Of a stretch of 64,000 nucleotides of DNA, positions 17,753 to 26,578 are shown one piece after another (positions within the stretch are counted from its first letter, which is position 1; every line of letters begins with the position of its first letter). The stretch covers positions 26,913 through 90,912 of the forward strand of contig NZ_JADEXG010000015.1 in the NCBI RefSeq assembly GCF_015207255.1, given 5' to 3'. A program made the position numbers and the translations under genes. Below the pieces are notes generated by a model, which saw nothing but the letters and a program-made list of their open reading frames with translations, made no database searches and was not told the DNA's origin. The stretch is from Vasconcelosia minhoensis LEGE 07310. GTDB taxonomy: Bacteria > Cyanobacteriota > Cyanobacteriia > Phormidesmidales > Phormidesmidaceae.

Positions 17753-18898
17753 CTATCGTTTCTCAAAAAACAATAGACAGAAAGCTAGGATCAGGAATGT
17801 GAATAGGATAGGCGCAAACAAATAGCGGTTGCCCAAATAGTGCATCGAAATCGCCGATAGGATCGGACCTGCTGTACAGCCAACGCTATAGGCAGCCGTG
17901 AATAGGCTACTTCCCGAAGGCAGATCGCGATTCGCAATTTGGCCGCCAATAATTGCTAGGGCCAGAGGAAAAATTGGGCTCATGGCTGCACCCGTAGCAA
18001 AAGCGATTAAATATACTACTGGGATGGTATCAACAAAAGATAATCCCAAAATAGAGAAAATAATTACACTTATGCTTACCTTAAGGAGATGAAGTTTGCC
18101 TAAACGATCGGCTAGATAGGTAACAGGCAGGGTTGCCAGCAGCCCACCTAAAATAAATGCGCTAAAGGTATAGCCAATTTGGGAAATGGGGTATCCTTGC
18201 CGCAGTAAGTAAACTGGATAAAGTGATACCAAAGTAGCAATGGCCACTCCATAGGAAAAAGCGCCCTGTAGAGGTAATTTTATCCGTTTATAGACACCCA
18301 AGCGTAAGGGCTGAAAGCGAATTTTTTTCTCTGGCAGGCCAAATAAGATGAATAAGACGCCGCTTAAGATCAGTAAGCTGCCTAGGCTGAATGTAATCTT
18401 TGGGGAGTAATCGTAGGCTATAGCGCCAATCAGCGGACCTAGACCAAACCCTAAACTGAACGAGAGGGCATCAATCCCGTTGACTATGGCACGATTGCTG
18501 TCTGTGCAAAAGTAGTTAATTGCGGTTTGTCCCGAAACCAGGTACAAACAGACTGCACCGCCCATTACCGCTCGCAGGATGAACCATAGCAACAAGTCAT
18601 CTGTCCATGGAAACAAAGGAGCTGTTGCAGCCATAAGAGTAAAGCCAGCGATCATCGTTTTGCGTAGCCCAAAATGTTGAAGCAGTTTAGCAACAATGGG
18701 AGTGCCGATGGCAATTGTCAAAAAATAAAGTGTTGAGTTTGCACCTATCCAAAGGTCTGAAATCCCCTGCTGAGCCATTAGTGTTGAAATAAACGGATTG
18801 AATAAGCCGAGCGAAATTCCTGACAGGAAAGCAACAGCATAGAGAGCGGGTAAACCGCTTGAAAAGGGAGATGTAGAAGAGGAAGCTATTCTTTGCAT
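17753..18898 (-). CDS. MFS efflux transporter, probable exporter for the cluster
   Basis: Major facilitator protein of 381 residues with about 12 membrane helices. It begins GLPALYAVAFLSGISLGLF; the region between helices 2 and 3 reads GTPIVAKLLQHFGLRKTMIAG, an MFS A-motif-like loop. Its start is only 12 bases after the stop of the NRPS gene, so it is probably transcribed with the synthase operon and exports the product. Its base composition is clearly more AT-rich than the synthase genes, unusual for an operon member. Confidence 0.8.
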   Translation of the reverse strand: MQRIASSSTSPFSSGLPALYAVAFLSGISLGLFNPFISTLMAQQGISDLWIGANSTLYFLTIAIGTPIVAKLLQHFGLRKTMIAGFTLMAATAPLFPWTDDLLLWFILRAVMGGAVCLYLVSGQTAINYFCTDSNRAIVNGIDALSFSLGFGLGPLIGAIAYDYSPKITFSLGSLLILSGVLFILFGLPEKKIRFQPLRLGVYKRIKLPLQGAFSYGVAIATLVSLYPVYLLRQGYPISQIGYTFSAFILGGLLATLPVTYLADRLGKLHLLKVSISVIIFSILGLSFVDTIPVVYLIAFATGAAMSPIFPLALAIIGGQIANRDLPSGSSLFTAAYSVGCTAGPILSAISMHYLGNRYLFAPILFTFLILAFCLLFFEKR

Positions 18899-18910
18899 AA
18901 TAATTAAGAG

Positions 18911-21838
18911 CTAGGGACTGGAGGCTGATTTGATAGATTTCAAGAGCAGGTTCTGCATCTGGTCAACATATTGCCGGGCAAGCTGTTGAATGGTATCTGC
19001 GCGATAGAAATTTCGTGAATATTCGATTTCTAGTTCCATCACGCCTTCGCTGATTGAGAAAAAGAATTCCAGCAGGGTAGTGCGCTTTTGTTCCGGCAGG
19101 GCTAAACGGCGATCGCGGTCGGCTTGGATAAACTCAAAGACCTCAGAGCCGGGGAGGGAGCGATTGCCCAGATAGTTTGCCCTGACCGGGGTAAGCTTTT
19201 CATCGGGGTAGAGATGGTCGGGCAGCAGTTCCCCAATCCAGTCGTAGGTGACGCCATTCATGGGCAGAGCGGCAAACTGCTGCCCAATTTGGGCAACTAA
19301 GGTCTGCCAATGATCGCCGGAACTCACCTGGAGACCCACTGGAAAATTGACGGCGAAGTTACCGAAGCTCTGCCAGAATACCTGACCCTGGCCCAGGTCT
19401 CGGCCATGACTGCGATGGCTGACCACAATCCATTCTTTTTTTGACCAGTCAGCAAGCAGCTGGTAAAGAGGCGCAAGCAATAGCCAATAGACATTGCACC
19501 GATAGCGCTGCTTGGCGTCCTGAAGTAAGCGATTCGTTTCAGCCGGCGTTAGCTGAATCTGCTCGCTCGCGGTAGAGGCTTCGATATTTGCCCCTTTGAC
19601 ATAGTCGAACGGGGGTTGAAAGGCGGATGCCTCGGAGGGAAACTGGGCCTGCCAATAGTCGATGTGGCTGTTCAATTCGCCCTGCTGCTCAGCGGTCTGC
19701 AGCCGTTGGATGTAGCTGAGATAGTTCGCCGATACCGTCCCATCAGGAGCCGGACCCTCCGACAGCAGCCGATCGTAGGTTTGCCAGAGATCGCGAAATA
19801 GGACGCTGCCCGCCAGCAAATCGGCAATCATGTGGTGGGCTACTAAGGTAATGTCGTAGCAGGTTTCATGCACCTTGACGACGACTAACGCAAACAGGGG
19901 CCACCGATCTAGGCGCAGCTGCTGAAGGGTCTGTTGAATTTTGAATTCGACGTAGCGATCGCGATCTTCGGGTGCAAAGCAGCTACCGTCGCAGAGGGCA
20001 ATCTCTAAGGGCGGCGGCTGGAGCAGCTGCTGCCGCCATTGGCCATCCTGCATTTCAAACACCATGCGCAGAGCCGAATGTCGAGCAATCACCTGGTTGA
20101 AGGCCAGACTGAATCGGCCCATATCCAGCGCCTTTTGGTAGCGAAATCGGCTACAGCCTGCCCACTGGTAGGGCGGGTCAAAGTAGGTGACAATCCAGCG
20201 CTGAGCCGGGGCCAGCGGAAAGGATGTAGCGGCTGACGGCGCATCCGCTATGACAGGCTGAGGGGCGACAGGCTGAGGGGCTAGCAGCGCTTTGCGATCG
20301 AGCTTGCCGTTGTGATTTTTGGGCAGCCCAGGCAGCCACTCGATCCGCTGGGGAATCATATAGTGGGGCAGCTTCTCAGCCAGAAACTGTTTCAGCTCTC
20401 GGGCGGCGATGGTTTGGCCCGCAAGCCAGGCAACCAGACGCTTTTGCCCAGCTTCATAATCCATCGCGAGGACAGCGGCTTCCTGAACGGCAGGATGGAG
20501 GATGAGCGCATTTTCAATCTCGCCTAGCTCTACCCGGAAGCCGCGAATTTTTACCTGGTGGTCGATTCGACCGTGATATTCAAAGTTGCCGTCGGGCAGT
20601 TCTTTCGCCAGGTCACCAGAGCGGTAAAGGGTCTCGCCCGGAATGTCGGCAAACGGGTTGGGCTGAAACGTAGACGCCGTGCGTTCGGGGTCTTTAAGAT
20701 AGCCCTTCGCCAGCTGCACGCCGCCGATCCAGAGTTCGCCCAGCTCACCGGGCGGCACTGGCTGCATCTGCGCGTCTAAGATGCGGATATAGACATTGTC
20801 AATGGCTTTGCCAATGGGGATACTGCGCTCTGGCCGAGATTCGATCAGGTGAGCCGTGACATCGATTGAGGCTTCGGTCGGACCGTAAAGATTAGCCAGA
20901 CCCGTCTTTAATCCATGGCGATCGATCCACTGTCGAATAAAGTCGGCGGGCAGCGCTTCGCCGCTAAAGATCAGCCAGCGCAGGTCAGGAAAGCGCCAGG
21001 ACTGGTTCGCTAGGGCATTGATGAACTCGCCAAACAGTGAAGGCACAAAATGCATCACCTGAATGCGCTGGGTCTGCATCCATCGAGCGAACTCCCAGGG
21101 GTTGAGGACGATTTCTCTCGCTACCGGACAGATGCTTGCCCCTTCCATCAGGGTCCAGAAGAGTTCCCAGACCGAAATGTCAAAGCAAAAAGAGGTTTTC
21201 TGCGCCACGCGATCGCCCGGTCGCAGCTGAAAAGTTTTCTGCATCCAGTCCAGTCGGTTCATATAGCCCCGGTGGCTGAGCATCACCCCCTTGGGCCGCC
21301 CGGTCGAGCCTGAGGTGTATAGAACGGTCATCAGATCGTCTGGATTAGGCTCAATCGCTGGTCCCGTATCAGCACTTTTAGACCAGATTTCTGGAAAGAT
21401 TTGCGCGATCGCGCCTGCAAGCTCAAGGGGAGTTCCTATATCCAGAAATAACAGCTGTTGCAGGGACAGCGGTGGCACCAGACAGGTGGACAACGCAGCC
21501 GCAACCTCTTGCTCGCTCAGCAGAATTTGAATCTCGGCATGGTCAAGAATGTAGCGAATGCGCTCAGCCGGGTAGTCCGGGTCTAAAGGTACATATGCCC
21601 CACCCGCCTTGAGAATGCCCAGGATGCCAATCACCATCAGCGGGCCGCGCTGGGTCATGATGCCGACCCGCGAGTTGGGCTCGACGCCCTGGCTGCGCAG
21701 GTAGTGAGCCACCTGGTTGGAGCGGCGGTCGAGCTGGGCATAGGTTACATGCTGACTGTTTTGTAAGACCGCGATCGCGTCGGGGGTCTGTTGGGCCTGC
21801 TCAACGATCTTCAGGTAGGGAACTTCAAGTCTTGACAT
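18911..21838 (-). CDS. NRPS protein: adenylation (serine-type) - condensation, no carrier
   Basis: 975 residues. Residues 1-515 are an adenylation domain: LYTSGSTGRPKGV (A3), FDISVWELFW (A4), NLYGPTEASID (A5), YRSGDLAK (A7) and NGKLDRKALL (A10). Aligned by eye to GrsA, the ten pocket positions read D-I-W-H-I-S-L-I-D-K, close to the serine code D-V-W-H-L-S-L-I-D-K. After a Pro/Ala/Val linker comes a condensation-superfamily domain (about 540-970) with AHHMIADLLAG and GNFAVNFPVGLQV; ANYLG near the end recalls epimerisation domains. No LGGxS-type carrier is present, so the activated amino acid must go to another protein, most likely the last carrier of the upstream PKS-NRPS protein. Confidence 0.88.
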   Translation of the reverse strand: MSRLEVPYLKIVEQAQQTPDAIAVLQNSQHVTYAQLDRRSNQVAHYLRSQGVEPNSRVGIMTQRGPLMVIGILGILKAGGAYVPLDPDYPAERIRYILDHAEIQILLSEQEVAAALSTCLVPPLSLQQLLFLDIGTPLELAGAIAQIFPEIWSKSADTGPAIEPNPDDLMTVLYTSGSTGRPKGVMLSHRGYMNRLDWMQKTFQLRPGDRVAQKTSFCFDISVWELFWTLMEGASICPVAREIVLNPWEFARWMQTQRIQVMHFVPSLFGEFINALANQSWRFPDLRWLIFSGEALPADFIRQWIDRHGLKTGLANLYGPTEASIDVTAHLIESRPERSIPIGKAIDNVYIRILDAQMQPVPPGELGELWIGGVQLAKGYLKDPERTASTFQPNPFADIPGETLYRSGDLAKELPDGNFEYHGRIDHQVKIRGFRVELGEIENALILHPAVQEAAVLAMDYEAGQKRLVAWLAGQTIAARELKQFLAEKLPHYMIPQRIEWLPGLPKNHNGKLDRKALLAPQPVAPQPVIADAPSAATSFPLAPAQRWIVTYFDPPYQWAGCSRFRYQKALDMGRFSLAFNQVIARHSALRMVFEMQDGQWRQQLLQPPPLEIALCDGSCFAPEDRDRYVEFKIQQTLQQLRLDRWPLFALVVVKVHETCYDITLVAHHMIADLLAGSVLFRDLWQTYDRLLSEGPAPDGTVSANYLSYIQRLQTAEQQGELNSHIDYWQAQFPSEASAFQPPFDYVKGANIEASTASEQIQLTPAETNRLLQDAKQRYRCNVYWLLLAPLYQLLADWSKKEWIVVSHRSHGRDLGQGQVFWQSFGNFAVNFPVGLQVSSGDHWQTLVAQIGQQFAALPMNGVTYDWIGELLPDHLYPDEKLTPVRANYLGNRSLPGSEVFEFIQADRDRRLALPEQKRTTLLEFFFSISEGVMELEIEYSRNFYRADTIQQLARQYVDQMQNLLLKSIKSASSP

Positions 21839-21894
21839 GGGTCTTTATCTCAGTAAATAAATTTAATTCGCTAGCCGCTCGGAGCGCCCCCCAG

Positions 21895-21910
21895 CCCCCA
21901 ATTCTGGGGG
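21895..21910. repeat. GC-rich intercistronic hairpin
   Basis: CCCCCA at 21895-21900, ATTC loop, TGGGGG at 21905-21910, within the 95-bp gap between the PKS-NRPS and NRPS genes. The surrounding words (cccagcccccaattctgggggagcc) resemble small intergenic repeats scattered in cyanobacterial genomes. It could attenuate or protect the polycistronic message; no T-run follows. Confidence 0.45.
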
Positions 21911-21933
21911 AGCCCGGAGACTGGCTTCCTCTT

Positions 21934-24900
21934 TTAACCCACTACAGCCGTTGTTGCCTGTAGACTCTGCCCCATCTCTTGCAAACTGCGACAGCTGAGC
22001 AGTGCTTTACGATTGACAGAACCCCACTGTTTCTCTAGCTGGGTGACGATACGGATGCGCTCAAGCGAATCGAATCCCAGGTCGGCTTCTAAATCGAGAT
22101 TCAGATCTTGCAAGCCGATCGGCGTATGACAAATGTCGGCGGCTACCTGTTGTAGGAGGGCAGCAATCTCCCCGTCAATCGGTTCTTCCATCTGGGGGGC
22201 TACGGTCGGCGGGCTGACCTCTGCCAGAGCCCTAAGCTCGGCCTGGTAGGCCTGCATCAGCTGATCGATAGACGCGGCGGCGAAGAAGCTGCTGTCATAG
22301 CTGGCAAACAGATGCAGCCGATCGTCAAAAATCTCCTGTAAAACATCGAGAATACCCGCCGCGTTGATGCCCCCCGCCTGATAGTCGGTTACGCTGAGCG
22401 GCCCGTACTGAGTTTGCAGCGGCAGATGTCCGGTGTAGGGAAGGTAAACATTCGACTTAATCGCCTCATGAAAAATGGAGAGGCTATAGGATGGCACTTG
22501 GCCCGACTCTAAGGGGAGATGATCGCGGAAGGTCAGCCCCATTTTGTAAGTTTGCGCCCGGTCTAGACCGCTGGTTAAGGGACCTTGAATCGCCTGCTGT
22601 ACCCGCTGTAAAAGACACTCCCAGGACTCCTCGGGCTGAACGCGCTCAAAGCTCAGGGCCAGATTCTGGGCAAAGCTGCTGACCTGCGTAGAGGCATCTA
22701 CCTGAGGATAAACGCGGCCGCCAGTCGGCATTTGCAAAATCATCTGGGCGCTTTCGCGATCGCACTGACTCAGCGCCCGCAGAAAAGCGCCGGTCAGCAA
22801 CGTATTCAACGGCAGCCGCCATTCCCGGGTTCGCGCGATCAGCTGCGTCGTAATCCGGCGGTCGAGCTGATAGGGCTGGCTGTGATACTGCGGCAGGGCA
22901 AAGCGAAAGGGCTGGCTGTCGGGATTCCAAGAGTAGGTGGTCTGTCCCTGCTGATGGATATACTCGTTCAGGGCCTGGTTCGCGCTTGGCTCGGGTGCGG
23001 CGTTCATGGCGGTGACCGTAGCGGCATAGTCCGCTAGGCTTGTGGCCTCAGGCAGGTCAGGCACTTGCCCCTGACAGCGAGCGTGATACAGTTCCAAGAA
23101 TTCGTGCAGAATAATGTGATTGCCCAGGCCGTCGGAGATGATGTGCTCATTGCCTAAAAAGAGCTGATAAACAGAGTCCTGGAGCTGCATCACCGAGAAC
23201 TCGTGCAGCGGCCACTGGGTCAACGACCAGGCGTAGTTGAGACAGCGCTGACGTTCTTCTACCAGAGAACTGGCCTGGGCTTCTGGACTGAGCGGACGCA
23301 GATCGGTAAAGGCAATCTCTGGCAGCGACGGCTGGGTTAATACCTCCAGACGGAAGTCGCGGAAGCGCTCGGCCTGGGGCGGGATGTGGAAGCGCGATCG
23401 CAGCATCGGATGGCGCTCAATCAGGTCCTGCCAGCTCTGCTGAGCAATCTCTAGGTCAAATGGGCCTTCTAGCCGTACGGTGGCAAATAGACTGTTGGAA
23501 TTGACTAGCCAGTGACCAATCAGGTGAAAGTACTGGCCGTGCAAAAGCTCGACGGGCTGGGCGTCTGTTGTCTCGATCGAAGTCTCGATTATAGGTGACA
23601 GTGAAGCTGGTAAGGGTTCTGGCTCAGACTGCCCCTGCCAGGGTTCCAACAGCTCAATCACCGCCTGCAAATGGGGTAGCTGGAGCAGGTCACGTAAGGA
23701 AACCTCTTGCTGGAAAGCCTGCTGGGCTGCGGTGGGAATCAGCTTCATCAGACCGTTCATCAGCTGCGTCAGCATGATTGAATCGAGACCTAGTTCACCT
23801 TCCAAGGTTTGGGTTAATCCAATCTGCGACGGCTGTAACCCGGTGATTTTTGCTGTAAGTGACAAAACGCGCTGTTCTAGGTCCTGGGCTTCCAAATCGG
23901 TCGAATTGTCTGTGGTGGCTTGGCTCAGCAGCTCAGCGGCAGACGTGGCCTCAGCCGGTAAACGGGTAGGCAGCTCGACCCAAAACCGCTGGCGCTGGAA
24001 CGGATAGGTCGGCAGGGATAACCGCTGGCGTGGATAGTCCCGGTCAAATCCGCGCCAGTCAATCTCGACTCCCTGAGTATTTAGAACCGCAGCACTCTCC
24101 AGTAGGGTTGTCCAATCTGGCTGTCCGCTACGCAGAGACGGGAGCCAGCTGCCGGCCAGACCGAGATGGTTGTTTCCCTGATTGATTAAGTTAGGGTCAG
24201 GACCCACTTCAACAAAGATCTGACAGCCCTGTCGCTGGAGGGTTTCCATGGCGACTTCGAGGGACGCTGACGACTGTAGCTGCTGGCTCCAATATTGACG
24301 CTGAGAGAATTCTTGATCACTGGCAATCTGGCCGGTGAGACTCGATACTAACCCTCGCTGAAGCGGACGGTAGCCGATCTCGGCGGCGCGGCGCTCAAAA
24401 GCGAGCATTGCCTCAGCAGCGTTCTCGGCGGACTGCTGCATTAACTGGCCCCGCTCGGCTGCTAGCAGAAGCCCTGCTTCTAGGCTGTAAAGCCCGGCAG
24501 CACAGGCAGCGGCATATTCACCCACGCCCTGGCCAAAGACCCAGTCGGGCTGGACCCCCCAGGACTGCCAGAGCTGGGAAAGGGCGTACTCCACTGCGAA
24601 CAGAGCGGGCTGAGCGTAGGCCGGTTGATCAATTAGCCGAGCCTGCTCTGGCGAGGTGGGATAGAGAATGGCTAAGAGGGGGATGGAGAGGCGCGATCGC
24701 AAAATCTCCTCACAGTCCAACAGTACCTGTCTAAAGGTGGGCTGGCTCGCATAGAGCTGACGGCCCTGCTGGACCAGCTGTGAGCCTTCCCCAGTGAACA
24801 GAAACGCGACCTTAGGCAGCTGGGATTCTGTCCCACACCAAAGCTCTGGACTGGCCTGACCGGCGCTGAAGTCGGCAAGCTGCTGGCTGAGCTGTTCTGC

Positions 24901-26502
24901 GGAGCTGGCAACCGCGCTGAGCCGATGCTTAAACCGGGCTCGGGTGGTATTGGCTGTAAAGCAGAGGTCGGCCAGGTTTGTATCTGTATGGGTGAGCAGG
25001 TAGAGCTCATAGCGGCTGGCGAGCTGCCGCAGGGCGGTTTCACTTTTTGCAGAAAGGGTCAGCAGATGCAGCGGTCGATCGACTTCAGCCGCAGCTAGGG
25101 GCTGGGAAGTCGCCTCTTCGACCACGATATGAGCGTTGGTACCGCTGACGCCAAAACCGCTGAGGCCAGCCCGGCGCGGCTGATTGTCAGCTGGCCAGGG
25201 GGTGAGCTGAGTGGGAATAGCAATCGGCAGCCGCGCCCAGGGAATATGAGGGTTTGGCTGGTTAAAGTTCAGGTGGGGAGGGAGGGTCTGATGCTGGAGC
25301 GAGAGCACTAGCTTAATGAGGCCAGCGATCCCAGCGGCTGATTCCAGATGGCCTAGGTTAGTCTTGGCAGCGCCGACAAAAAGCGGCTGTTCTGTCGATC
25401 GATTCCGGCAAAGTTCCGCCGCTAAAGCTTCAATCTCGATTGGGTCGCCCAGAGCCGTACCGGTGCCGTGGGCTTCAACATAGCTGATCTGCTCTGCCTG
25501 CACGCCACTGTTGGCCAGCGCCTGACGAATCACAGCCTGCTGGGCCGGACCGTTGGGCACCGTCAGGCCGCTGCTGGGGCCGTCCTGATTGACGGCAGAA
25601 CCGCGAATTAGAGCTAAGATGGGGTCGCCCTGCGCGATCGCGTCGCTCAGACGCTTCAGCACCACCAGCCCGCAGCCTTCACCCCGGGCAAAGCCATCGG
25701 CCTCAGCATCAAAGGTTTTGCAGCGGCCGTCTCGGGCTAGCATCCGCGCCCGACTAGTGGCCACGAACCCATCCGGCGATAGAGCCAGATTCACCCCGCC
25801 CGCCAGCGCCAGATCGCATTCCCGTTGGCGCAGGCTCTGGCAGGCCAGATGCACCGTCACCAGCGAAGACGAGCAGGCCGTATCCACCGCCATACTCGGC
25901 CCTTGCAACCCTAGCGTATAGGACAGCCGCCCCGCCGCCGCGTTCAGATGATTGCCGGTGGTGCTGTAGGCGTCGATTGCCGTCAGGTCGCCTGCCCGCG
26001 TTTGCAGCTGCAAGTAGTCGTTAACGGTAATGCCGATGAAGACGCCGGTACGGCTGCCGCGCAGCTTTTCCGGCTGGAGTCCGGCATGTTCAATCGCTTC
26101 CCAGCCGACTTCGAGCAGCAGCCGCTGCTGCGGGTCGAGATGGATGGCTTCGCGCGGCGGAATGCCGAAGAAAGCCGCGTCAAACTGGTCTACGTTACGC
26201 AGGAAGCCGCCCTTAGAAACATATAGCTTGCCCGGCTGATCGGGGTCATCCGAGTAGAGGTTTGCCAAATCCCAGCCGCGCTCAGCCGGGACCCCCGTTG
26301 TCGCATCTATTCCACGGCGCAGCAGCGACCAAAACATTTCGGGGCTGTTGACGTTGCCGGGAAACCGACAGCCCATCCCAACTACTGCGAGCGGTTCGGT
26401 CTGTGCCTGCTCCAGGGACGTAAGCTTGGCCCTGAGCTCTCGCATGGCTATCAGCGCACTCTTCAGCCGCTCTTTTTGATCGCTGGACGGGGAGGTATTC
26501 AT
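21934..26502 (-). CDS. PKS-NRPS protein: KS - inactive AT - ACP - C - carrier
   Basis: 1522 residues. KS (about 38-460) is intact: DTACSSS, EAHGTGT, KTNLGHLESA. The AT region (about 560-790) reads FGQGVGEYAAAC where GHSxGE is expected, so the catalytic Ser is Gly (codon at 24526-24528), and the middle part with HAFHS is missing. An ACP (GELGLDSIMLTQL) follows near 900, then a condensation domain (about 985-1420) with NEHIISDGLG, which keeps the second His of HHxxxDG, and a terminal carrier (DLGFDSLERIRIV). No KR, DH or ER. This would add a beta-keto unit and pass the chain to an aminoacyl carrier, presumably loaded with serine by the A domain of the next gene. Confidence 0.88.
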   Translation of the reverse strand: MNTSPSSDQKERLKSALIAMRELRAKLTSLEQAQTEPLAVVGMGCRFPGNVNSPEMFWSLLRRGIDATTGVPAERGWDLANLYSDDPDQPGKLYVSKGGFLRNVDQFDAAFFGIPPREAIHLDPQQRLLLEVGWEAIEHAGLQPEKLRGSRTGVFIGITVNDYLQLQTRAGDLTAIDAYSTTGNHLNAAAGRLSYTLGLQGPSMAVDTACSSSLVTVHLACQSLRQRECDLALAGGVNLALSPDGFVATSRARMLARDGRCKTFDAEADGFARGEGCGLVVLKRLSDAIAQGDPILALIRGSAVNQDGPSSGLTVPNGPAQQAVIRQALANSGVQAEQISYVEAHGTGTALGDPIEIEALAAELCRNRSTEQPLFVGAAKTNLGHLESAAGIAGLIKLVLSLQHQTLPPHLNFNQPNPHIPWARLPIAIPTQLTPWPADNQPRRAGLSGFGVSGTNAHIVVEEATSQPLAAAEVDRPLHLLTLSAKSETALRQLASRYELYLLTHTDTNLADLCFTANTTRARFKHRLSAVASSAEQLSQQLADFSAGQASPELWCGTESQLPKVAFLFTGEGSQLVQQGRQLYASQPTFRQVLLDCEEILRSRLSIPLLAILYPTSPEQARLIDQPAYAQPALFAVEYALSQLWQSWGVQPDWVFGQGVGEYAAACAAGLYSLEAGLLLAAERGQLMQQSAENAAEAMLAFERRAAEIGYRPLQRGLVSSLTGQIASDQEFSQRQYWSQQLQSSASLEVAMETLQRQGCQIFVEVGPDPNLINQGNNHLGLAGSWLPSLRSGQPDWTTLLESAAVLNTQGVEIDWRGFDRDYPRQRLSLPTYPFQRQRFWVELPTRLPAEATSAAELLSQATTDNSTDLEAQDLEQRVLSLTAKITGLQPSQIGLTQTLEGELGLDSIMLTQLMNGLMKLIPTAAQQAFQQEVSLRDLLQLPHLQAVIELLEPWQGQSEPEPLPASLSPIIETSIETTDAQPVELLHGQYFHLIGHWLVNSNSLFATVRLEGPFDLEIAQQSWQDLIERHPMLRSRFHIPPQAERFRDFRLEVLTQPSLPEIAFTDLRPLSPEAQASSLVEERQRCLNYAWSLTQWPLHEFSVMQLQDSVYQLFLGNEHIISDGLGNHIILHEFLELYHARCQGQVPDLPEATSLADYAATVTAMNAAPEPSANQALNEYIHQQGQTTYSWNPDSQPFRFALPQYHSQPYQLDRRITTQLIARTREWRLPLNTLLTGAFLRALSQCDRESAQMILQMPTGGRVYPQVDASTQVSSFAQNLALSFERVQPEESWECLLQRVQQAIQGPLTSGLDRAQTYKMGLTFRDHLPLESGQVPSYSLSIFHEAIKSNVYLPYTGHLPLQTQYGPLSVTDYQAGGINAAGILDVLQEIFDDRLHLFASYDSSFFAAASIDQLMQAYQAELRALAEVSPPTVAPQMEEPIDGEIAALLQQVAADICHTPIGLQDLNLDLEADLGFDSLERIRIVTQLEKQWGSVNRKALLSCRSLQEMGQSLQATTAVVG

Positions 26503-26578
26503 GGCGTTGTTCAGGGAATAATGGGTTCAACAGAGATGAAGCTAAACGGGACAGTCCGCAGCCTGGGCTATAGCGAGA

